A stretch of DNA of 64,000 bases. Origin: Rhizophagus irregularis (taxonomy: Eukaryota > Glomeromycota > Glomeromycetes > Glomerales > Glomeraceae). The notes below the pieces were generated by a model, which was given only the letters and a program-made list of their open reading frames with translations, ran no database searches and had not been told where the DNA came from. The position numbers were made by a program, and so were the translations under genes. This document shows positions 55,025 through 64,000 of this stretch, piece by piece (positions within the stretch are counted from its first letter, which is position 1; the number at the start of each line of letters is the position of its first letter). Location: contig NC_089449.1 in NCBI RefSeq assembly GCF_026210795.1, forward strand, positions 62,001 to 126,000, written 5' to 3'.

Positions 55025-56486
55025 ATGGCTCTTCCAACTCGTGAATTAGGTAAAACTGGAGTCCAGGTTCCAGTAATTGGCCTAGGATGTATGGTATGCA
55101 ATAATCATATATTTATTTTATTTATTTCTTTTCTTTTCTTTTTTTTTCTTTTTGTTAAATTTATTTAATACAGGGAATGAGTGATTTTTTTGGATCGTCT
55201 GATGAAAAAGAAAACATCAATGTATTGAACAAATCGATTGATCTAGGAAGTTACTTTTGGGATACTGCGGTATATACATCAGACTCGTTTTTATAACATA
55301 CAATGTTTTCTCAATTCATTTAGTTAATTACTTATAATCATGATTTTAGGATATGTACGGATGTGGTGCCAATGAAGAACTTGTCTCCAAAGTTCTTAAA
55401 GAACGTCGTAATGAAGTGTTTATTTGTACAAAATTTGGAATTATTCGAGGTCCTAATGGAGAATTTGAGGGTATAAGAGGAGATCGTGAATATATTCATC
55501 AAGCTTGTGAAAAATCTTTGAAAAGACTTGGAGTAGATTATATAGATCTTTATTACCAGATTCGTGTAGATATTAATACGTAAGTAAAATATGAAATCAT
55601 CTATTTTGCTCATAAAATAATAACGAAATAATTATAAATTACATTTTTTTTTTTTTGAAAAAAAGTCCTATTGAAGAAACTGTTTCTGCTATGGCAGAAC
55701 TTGTTAAAGAAGGTAAAGTGAAACATCTTGGGCTCTCGGAATGCTCCGCGGAAACGCTTCGACGCGCTTGTAAAGTTCATCCTATTGCAGCTCTACAGGT
55801 ATATATCTATATACTTGTATATAATTTTTACAGAATTAATTCATTTATTGTTTCTCTTTATTAAAAGATTGAATATAGTCCATGGACACTTGATATTGAA
55901 CAAAATGGAATTATTGACGCATGTCGTGAATTAGGTGTCACAATTGTAGCTTATAGTCCACTTGGACGTGGGTTCTTAACAGGAAAATATAAATCAATTG
56001 ATGATTTTGAACCAGGTGATCATAGAAAAGTTAGTCCACGTTTCATGGGTGATAATTTTGCAAAGAATTGGAAGATTGTAGAGAAAATTAATGAATTTGC
56101 TGCGAAGAAAGGTATCGCTCCAAGTCAACTTTGTTTGGCTTGGGTTTTAGCTCAGGTATTTAATAAATAATTTTTTTTTTTTAAGATAAATTTATTTAAT
56201 TAAATATTCATCGGATTTACTTTTAATTTTAAGGGAGATAATATTATTACAATTCCTGGTACAAAGAAAATTAAATATTTAGAGGAAAATATTAAAGCAG
56301 TTAATGTTCATCTTTCTCCTGAGGAATTATCCGAAATTCGTAGCATTATTAATTCTATTGAAATTATTGGTCTAAGATACCCAGAAGAACATTGCGCTGT
56401 AAGTATAAGAACATTATTTGTATTTTTATATTTAAACTCGAATAATATTTAATTTAAAATTATATTTTTAGTCATTGAATCTATAA
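55025..56486 (+). CDS. Aldo-keto reductase, seven exons, catalytic His replaced
   Basis: Exons 55025-55093, 55174-55269, 55350-55579, 55666-55798, 55868-56155, 56234-56398 and 56472-56486 join in frame with GT-AG introns and give 331 residues, the usual family length. It is a TIM-barrel NADPH-dependent oxidoreductase of the AKR13/pyridoxal-reductase-like type. Seen: [18 protein letters not shown] at the start; WDTADMYG with catalytic Asp and Tyr; ICTKFG with catalytic Lys; [19 protein letters not shown]; and NADPH-site ITIPGTKK near the end. The usual YYQHRVD reads YYQIRVD here, so the fourth tetrad residue His is Ile. The next Pro of VDPNT is also Ile. Expression looks likely from intact splice sites, but catalysis may be altered. 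Confidence 0.9.
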
Positions 56487-57249
56487 GATGCATTGGAAGA
56501 ATTACGAAAATAAATGAATTCAAATAATATTTTTAGTATATCTACAAGTTGTATTTTCTGTTTAATTTATTGAAATAAATTTTTTTTTTTTTAACCAAAG
56601 AATTTTTAATCGTAGTATTTGCATAATTATGTATTTTTATCACGTGAGTGGTTTTAGCTATAAATACCCCGAAATTTTTTGCTGATTATTGAAAAAGATA
56701 ATTTTTTCGTATATAATCCGGCCATTATTATTTACTAAAAAAATCAAAATTAAAAAAAAAAAATGACAATTGAATATTTTAGATATTACCTAGTTGTTTG
56801 AAACATCATAATTTAGGTCTTTATATAACGGTAAGGTATTATGGAGTGAGAGATTTTAAAAAAATCATTTAATCGTCGGATTTTTTTTGTTTTATAATTT
56901 TGAACATTTTTTTACTTTTTTACTGTAAATATAAAATTATAATGAATTATACATATACAGGTCCATGTGATTTTGATGATTCTGCAGCACCTCTAGCTGG
57001 TAATCTTTTATTCCCACAAATGTTGGAATAAAACCGAAAAATCGATAAAGACCAAAAAACGTATTTATAATTTGATAATTTTTCATTCTTTGTTTTAGTA
57101 AAAATACTTTCAATTTTCCTAAAGAAAATGTTCTTTTTTTATTAGTTACAATATATGGAATGGTAAATAAAACATACTTTAACCCGATTACAGGGTGAAA
57201 TTTTCTTTCCAACTTATCTTTTTAGCGTTTCTTTTATCTTATTTTTATG
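56487..57249. other. Intergenic, nothing recognised
   Basis: AT-rich. A short minus-strand frame (56937-57212) has no domain features and is not called. Confidence 0.4.
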
Positions 57250-57482
57250 GGGGACTGGATATCGATGATGGAAAGAGATTACAGAATGGAATGGAATAAG
57301 ATATTTTAATGGGGGGAGATGTAACTGGTTATGGAATTAATTATTTAAATTTTATACCAAAAATGGTGTCCATTTAAGAATCGCTTTTAATAATATTATG
57401 ATTCTGAGATCTTCAAATGAAAGAATTTTGGTTAATTTTGGCACTAAACCATTTTTATTTGGTATCGATAATTATTCAAAGG
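57250..57482 (+). pseudogene. SPRY-domain gene relic
   Basis: The translation in shifting frames shows DDGK, then GGDVTGYGINY, then KNGVHLRIAF, then NFGTKPFLFGI. This is the SPRY-domain series GDVIGCGIN / KNG-x-x-x-G-x-A / NFG-x-K-x-F-x-F, found in RanBPM-like proteins that are numerous in this fungus. Stops and frame shifts interrupt it, and the N-terminal part is gone. Confidence 0.5.
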
Positions 57483-59390
57483 TATGTTTATTTAGGCAAT
57501 TTTAAAGAACATTTAAAATTATTTGAGAAGAAAAAAGAAAAAATTTAGCGATAATGGCAAAGAAATAGTATATAATTTATTTCCCGCTAATAGTATCGGG
57601 AGTGGAAATTCTGATGATTTTTATTTATTAAAAATAATAAATATTTTTTTAAATGATCTTCCTAAAATTTCTTGAGAACAATCATTTCTACCACCAATGA
57701 AATTTCGTCACCTTATCGTGCGGTTGAAGATGGTAAATTTATTCCAAATATAATTGAATCTCTCAAAATTTTGAAGGAAGTGTTCACATTATGTATGATT
57801 GGGCTCAAAATGTGCTTATTCTCAAGATCCGAGTCTAAATATACTATCTTAAATCAAATTCCCTCCTTAATTTCTCTTTGATTTCAAATAAAGAGAGGAG
57901 GATTGGTGTGCATTGGAACCTTTTGAGTATAACGATTGGTTTTAACACGGACTTCATAACCTTAGATTCACTGATGAATTATGAAAGATTTTATTCAAAT
58001 AGAAAAATTAAGAGAAATTAAATTAACATTTATACTATCAAATAACTTCTTAAAACTTCATACTCATTTATTTCTCCATACAGTGGCTATATATATATAT
58101 ATACTTTTCTTGATTTAAATTATTTTAAATATTATGGGAAACATACCAATCACAAAGGAAGAATACTAGTGGCAAATTTCATCTCTTGATGTTAAAATGC
58201 AAAATGTTAAAATATTATTCTATATTTAATAAATTTCAAAATCGTTATGAATAGAGTTGCTAATAGTAACACTTTTTTAATGATTGATATGGACAAATTC
58301 ATAGCATTGCTTTTCTTGTAGCAAACCTTCCAGTTCTCCATAAATGCTATTTACTTCGTTCTCACACAAATCAATTATTTGTACACCTATATTGATTATT
58401 CCATCCCACCCTTTCCATTGTTGTATTGACCTGCTTTGCTGCTTAGATATATACTTGCGTATCATTCGGAAAGCTCCAGATTACATCAATCCGGAAGCCC
58501 ATGGCACAAGACACAAATCTAAAGATTTAATTAGATTAGTTGATTTTTCTTGTGTCACTTCAATTTTTTGTGTTTAAAGGTATGAAATACTCTAGTTTGA
58601 GTATATGTCAGGTAGTTGTGCAAATAATTGTGGTAAATTACCCACGTTTTGAATTTAGGCACACGTGGATCAGTATACCATAACACAACACTTGAGTTAG
58701 CCGTTCAATAAATTCAACATCAACATGTACTTGAAAAAGTATAATAAGCTCATTATAAAGCATACCCAACAGTTTGCGTAGTAACATTCAATGGATTCGT
58801 TTGTAAAACATGTGTTAAGAATTGGTGATGGATAAGATGGAGTTATTTCGGTAATTTAAGATTTATTATAACTTCCAATTCATCGTCAAATCATTCTCCA
58901 TTTCTTGCATCTACCCAACCATATATTCAATATCTCTTTGCATTAGGTGTAATTTTTTTATATACGTCTCTAAAGGTAATACAGTCACTAACATTTGGCA
59001 CCTTTTGATTAAAATTTTAGTACCTTCCTTCACATTTATAATCAAACGAAAATGATGTTTTGAATAAAGTTTATTATACTTTACGCGTTCTCGTTAGGAT
59101 ACAAATTAAACCATCCAAATTTCCAAAAGAAAAATTTCGCCTTTCGAAAAATTTCAGACGTACAGGCAAGTCGTGTCGTCAGAATTTAACACTGTTAAAT
59201 TAGTACGTGATACGGTGATAAACAAATCTTTAGATGAAGATTCGATGAGATCAATGATAATAGTCTGTACGACGATCGATTTCTTATATATATTCCAAGA
59301 AAAAATTCTTAACTAAAACTAATTTCTTCAAAGTATTTTATAACATTAGTGTCTTTTTATAATGTACAAATGTACACGCGCCTCTTTTAG
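57483..59390. other. Degenerate sequence, no gene fixed
   Basis: Several stretches (for example minus 58277-58465, with WKGWDGIINIGVQIIDLC) look like decayed coding DNA because G+C is raised and short frames are open. No family could be recognised. Some of it may be the remainder of the SPRY gene or an old transposon. Confidence 0.35.
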
Positions 59391-59394
59391 TTGT

Positions 59395-59900
59395 ATGGAG
59401 ACCACCAGGCCTTACCTGGTAGTTCAACACTGTAAGTGGACAGATTGGATGCTGGATTGTTAATGCTACAGGGTTTATATGCAAACCTTCCGTGTTCAAT
59501 ACACGTGTAAGAAAAGAGAGAGTCTACTTTTGGCGGCGGGCTGCCTGAACTTTCAACTGGCTAGGGTCAATATGTCAGAGATTGTCATGTGCTCGACCGC
59601 ATGGTTGTGACAGATTAACTTTTAGTCAGATGTGGGCTACAAATGAATTGTGATGAACAGATGAGTGAAAATTTCAAACTGGTCGCAAAACTTTATAAAC
59701 CATACACCGAAATTAGCGAGTTTTTCTTTAAACCACCTTGAAGTGGTGGAGTAGCATTTGGAGATTTCACAAAATTTATATACAAGAAGGACCGAAGGAA
59801 CCATGAGCCATGTAATCTATAATTCCCATGTTTTCCATCACAAATAGGGCATGGTGAGCTCCACGGCTGAGAAGATACGAAATTATAATTATCAATCCCC
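59395..59900. repeat. GC-richer repeat with B-box-like element, possible second retroposon
   Basis: Composition resembles the repeat at 407-2031. A B-box-like hairpin GTGTTCAATACACG (59493-59506) and a GGTAGTTCAAC string about 75 bp before it are seen. Another hairpin is CCACCTTGAAGTGGTGG (about 59738). No flanking duplication was found. Confidence 0.3.
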
Positions 59901-60280
59901 CTGAAACTATTTCAGTATGTGAAATGCTTTAACACAGATCTGATAATTAATTCCGGATCGGGTTTGGCTTCAAAAGTAATAGGCTTGAAATCAGAGGCTG
60001 CTAGCATAGCAGGCTTTCTTAATTGTCACGTAAATGTTGGTCATTTTGTCGATCATTTGTCATTTCGTCATTTTTTTATTAAAAACATGTCAATAGCTAT
60101 AATGATGATTGTAAAAACTATAGACATTAATAAATTTAATATTAAAAAATAAATTTTAAATTATATTTTATGGTGAAGTTAAACATAAATAAAATAAATT
60201 TTAATGTAAACTTAATTATAAAATCAACCAATAAATTAACCTTAATTTATATTATTGACATAATTTAAATTAGTTTAATG

Positions 60281-63160
60281 CCTCCTGTTTATATCTTCAT
60301 CAGCAAAAACAACTACATTATCATCATTATCCTCTAAACTTGCCTGGTCCTCCAAAACTTCGCCATTATCCTTATCATCATCAAATTTCATATTCAACAT
60401 ATTCTGAAATATCTTGCAATTATCTTTAATACCATTATATAACAATATGGGCACCTCTGATTCACTTGGTTAAAACATTCTGTATGGTAACCATGATAGA
60501 ACATTACCTGACGCCTCTTCTGATGACAAAGTGCATTTACTCCAATCACATAGTTTGTCTGATTTAGGAGAGACAAGTTGAATTCCATCCACAATTTTGC
60601 CAAGTGTTGGTAAATTGTATTGCCAATTCTTTTTAATTTTCTTTTTTGTTGTACATCCACGATTTTTCCAAACATTTTGGAATAAATCTAAAAGCCTTTT
60701 TCCAGAAACTCTAACTGCTTTTCTGTGTAAACAATGTTATGATTTTTGAAAAAACTTTGGTAAAGGAGTTATTATCACGCATCTGGTCAATTATTTTTGC
60801 TTGATTAATAATTTGTTGAGCAGTATTAAAATTATTTGTTTGATGTCTAATACAACTGTGAAAGTTTTCTACATAATAATCATTAAAGATATGAAGAGAA
60901 CTTTGAGAATTTCTGCCATTGGGTGATTTATATTTGCCAATAAAAAACGTCACTAAGAAATGCCAATGGCAACTTATTATAATTTTTGCGGCAGTATCGA
61001 TAAAAAATTGTCCATATACGAAGCATTGCTTCTTCATAAACTTCCCAACATCTACTTCAAAAAATTATTGGGTAAAAATCCAAAACTAACGGAATTACAT
61101 CATCTAGAAGATTAATGAACATACATGCTTCAGAGTATTTGCAATTAAAAAAAAAGATTTTTGACAGATTCTTTGACCAAAGACCAACCCTTAAATGCAG
61201 ATATGGTTTTGGCTTTTTAGCAAGAATTTTGCGTGAGTTAAAAATTGCGTGATACATATTTTCAAAAAAACAATAGTCAACAAGAAATACAGTCTCCCAA
61301 CTATTCAGAGATACATGTAAAGGACCTATAAAAGGTACTATATTAAGAATTTGTGGTGGCACATCAGATCGTTCCCCATTAATCATACGATGTACAACAG
61401 CGACGAACATTTTTCTGTCCAGGATAATCCATAGGGCAACCAAAATATTTCCTTCTAAATATGCATGTAGCTCTGGAATGTTGGCAATTAATTGTATTAC
61501 TGAAATATAATCTTTTGTTGAATGTAAGCTGCCTTCTAATAGGTCAATTAGCTTTGTATTTTGCATACTTCGATCATTTTTTCGTTCAGCAATCCGTATA
61601 TCATAGCTATGTACAAGTAAACGTTCAGTTCGTTCTTCATAAGTTTCAGGTAATCCAAACAAATTTGTAAAAGATTTTTTCGTTCCTGATAAGTAATACT
61701 TAAATCCTTCATATATTTTAAATTAAGTTGGGAAATTATATTACTGAAATCAACTCCTTTCGGATTTTGAATTAATTGATTGGTAACATTATTAAATGGA
61801 ATAGCAGATACTTGGGAAGATGATTTCATAAGTATTGCTATAAAGTGTAAAGCACTGCTTGTGGTGGTAGTATCTGGTCGTCGTAAAGTATGAATATTGT
61901 GATAGTCATCAATGTTAAGAACAATTAAAATTATTTTTCTATTAAATAAAAAAAATACAAAAAAATAAAAAATGGAGTTAAAATTTAAACAATCGGCAAT
62001 ATTAAAAATAATAAAACAATTTTTATTAAGATGTAGAAATACAAAAAAAATACGTTGTCAATAATAATATCTTTGACAGTTTGCTTATGTAAATTAGCTA
62101 GCTGAATCTTTTTTTTTGAATAGTTTTTTTTCTCACTGTAAGTCCAGCATTTGACAAAGTATCAATTGCTGATACGGAAGTTCCTGATGCATTCAGCAAA
62201 AATCCTACATCCTCTTTTACGTCACTTATGAATTTATTATTGAATCCAGCAAAAGATAACACATTATATCGAGTTTTTTTTTTATTTTGTTGATTTGTTA
62301 TAGGATTTTTCTTTTGGGGATTTGTACCAGCATAAAATTCATCAAAAAATCCTTGCAATTTTGGTTCTTCTTTTTCTAACATTTTTTTAAATTCTTCAGG
62401 ATCATAGATTGGCTTTTCGTTATCTTTGTGTTGTTTTTTAAATAAAACGTTAGACATTAAACGAATTTTTTCGCTAGAAATTGAGGCTATAAGAAATTTT
62501 TTATTAAAAATTGAAATAAAAAAATTAGAATATAAAAAATTTTCATTACTTAACAAGTTCTCTCACTAGAAATTGAAACTAAAAGTTTTTTTATTAAAAG
62601 TGAAATGAAATGATTAGAAATATGAAAAGAATTCATACATACTTAATTTAATTCGCTTAAGTTCTTCACGAGCTTCATGATATAAATTTTCTACAATCAT
62701 TATACTCTTTAGCTGAATACAGAAGATCATTATGAAGGGCATATGGATGATTAGAAGTGATTGTTGGCACCCTTTGCATCGGTGGTTGATAATTTAAAGA
62801 TAGTTGGTTTTCTTTATCATGATCCATTGCAGTAAGACATGGGTTGCAAATACGTGTATCCAAAGGAAGATTCAAGATAGGTTGGAGTCGTTTTGGAATT
62901 TTTACAAGAATATTCTTTCGTGGTCATCCTATTTCATTATCCTTTGTATACTCTTTATGTTTAGGATGAGCACATTGTTGTTTCTTCATAGCTCTTGCTA
63001 GTCGATGATTTTCATTCACTATTAGTTTATTATAATGATATTGGCATAATTCTTCTCCAACCAAATCCATGCCAAGATTTGTTTCAGGAATCTTGACATC
63101 GTCCGTTACAAGTGAAGTGCCATTGATAAGGTCATCACACATACCATTTGTAATGAACAT
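60281..63160 (-). pseudogene. Decayed transposase-like gene of an unassigned repeated family
   Basis: Minus-strand pieces in order: 63160-62924 and 62875-62675 (same frame, separated by a TGA at about 62926) with Cys/His pairs GEELCQYHYNK, QQCAHPKHKEY and CNPC, probably zinc-binding. Next 62556-62098, a Lys-rich linker then GFNNKFISDVKEDVGFLLNA. After an intron (about 61935-62060) comes VLNIDDYHNIH and a TTTTSSALHF stretch. Then 61829-61057 with IGPLHVSLNSWETVF and LLDDVIPLVLDFYPIIF, 61037-60711 with FNDYYVENFHS, and an acidic end near 60300 (DDDKDNGEVLEDQ). I associate this layout with repeated Rhizophagus proteins, possibly transposases, but can name neither superfamily nor catalytic residues. 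Stops and frame changes make it non-functional. No inverted ends were found. Confidence 0.45.
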
Positions 63161-64000
63161 TTATTAAATTTAGACATTCCTATATATTACAAAACATTTA
63201 GTTATTAAATATAATATATGAAATATACAAAATTTGACGCACTATACCTTCCAAATTATTTGTTCGATAGCCTAATTATTTTTTATTAAAAGTTCTTTGT
63301 TAAATTAAATAAAATAAAAAGTATTATCGGTATTTACGCTCTATTAGAAGTATTAAAGTATTTATAACTTCTGAATTACTCTTTCGACGACTGAATTATT
63401 TTGTAAACCGTTTAAAAAGGACCTGAAAAAAAAATTTTTTTTTATTTTCTTTTGTGCTATTATCGCCGTTTTCAAAATGAAATTTGAATACCCATTAAGA
63501 ATACCCGTCAGGTGATCAAAACAGCAAAATTGACCAACAAAATATTGAAAATATCGTATCATAATAAAACCATATAACCCATCAATATCCATTAAATTTT
63601 GATAGAACTTAAATTCTAAATATTCCAACATTTGTAGGATAGCTATATATAATTTCTCAAAACCATTTTAATTAATTTCAAATTATTAAATTATGTTAAT
63701 AATTGTAATAATCAAAAATTTAAAATTACTTACAATATCTTGTTAATAGTATTAGTGTAATTGATTACAACTGTTATAACTAAAGAGAAAATGATATCTA
63801 AAAATAAAATAAGAACCTTACGGTTTAAAAGAAATACAAGAAATCACGAATAATCTCAATAATCGCAAATAATCTTGAACTTTGAGCGAAGGAAACTCAA
63901 AACAACACATAATAATTTGACTAAACATACCTACTAATGTAAGTATTGCAGGGAAATCTTGGGTAATTGCAAGAAAAGAACATAACACATATAACGAGTT
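63161..64000. other. AT-rich end of window, nothing recognised
   Basis: No gene is supported. A minus-strand frame (63362-63631) ends in a poly-T-encoded Lys/Phe run and has no domain signs. The element containing the preceding pseudogene may continue here. Confidence 0.4.

Overview
The window looks like nuclear DNA of an arbuscular-mycorrhizal fungus of the Rhizophagus (Glomeromycotina) type. It is strongly AT-rich with long A/T homopolymer runs, its genes have short GT-AG introns, and it holds host F-box/leucine-rich proteins, an aldo-keto reductase, a SPRY relic and a dense load of decayed DNA transposons including a Polinton/Maverick. The species is inferred from this family mix, not proven.

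Region 1 (1-10.2 kb) is a transposon graveyard. A MULE/FAR1-type transposase pseudogene (2050-4872) was split by a tRNA-related retroposon-like repeat (407-2031, 18-bp target duplication), which itself received a MULE-type MITE (1321-1938, 9-bp duplication). A mariner-like MITE, a 290-bp foldback, a long low-complexity tract and copy 1 of a hAT MITE follow.

Region 2 (10.2-28.8 kb) is a nest of elements. An outer hAT-type element A (10204-28829, perfect 8-bp target duplication) contains a second hAT-like element B (10278-27979, with a BED-finger fragment). B contains a DDE transposon C of unassigned family (10367-14623, 34-bp TIRs, TAA duplication) and a complete-length Polinton D (15109-27971, TIRs of about 464 bp). 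D encodes a protein-primed family B DNA polymerase (+), a retroviral-like integrase (-), a Gag-like coiled-coil/zinc-knuckle/aspartic-protease reading (+), an intact F-box gene (-), a TBP-like factor (+) broken by a 700-bp MITE, an acidic protein (-) and a left-end coiled-coil/acidic gene (+). The polymerase and integrase are riddled with nonsense codons and frameshifts, but the F-box and acidic ORFs are open. A shared motif close to TAATTGAATAAAAG sits 22-29 nt upstream of three D start codons, including the F-box gene. I see no Polinton capsid, packaging ATPase or adenain-type protease gene.

Region 3 (28.9-32.7 kb): a second copy of the hAT MITE, then a hAT transposon (29676-32575, perfect 8-bp duplication) whose BED/hATC transposase is broken by one nonsense codon and by the third copy of the same MITE. 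This hAT had inserted into the end of a small mariner-like MITE.

Region 4 (32.7-57 kb) is gene-poor host-like DNA with three credible genes: a Ser-rich acidic protein (41326-41925), an F-box/LRR protein (50750-52342, minus) and a seven-exon aldo-keto reductase (55025-56486) whose usual catalytic His is replaced by Ile.

Region 5 (57-64 kb) holds a SPRY-domain relic, a GC-richer repeat and a decayed multi-exon minus-strand gene (about 60281-63160) that resembles a repeated transposase-like family I cannot assign.
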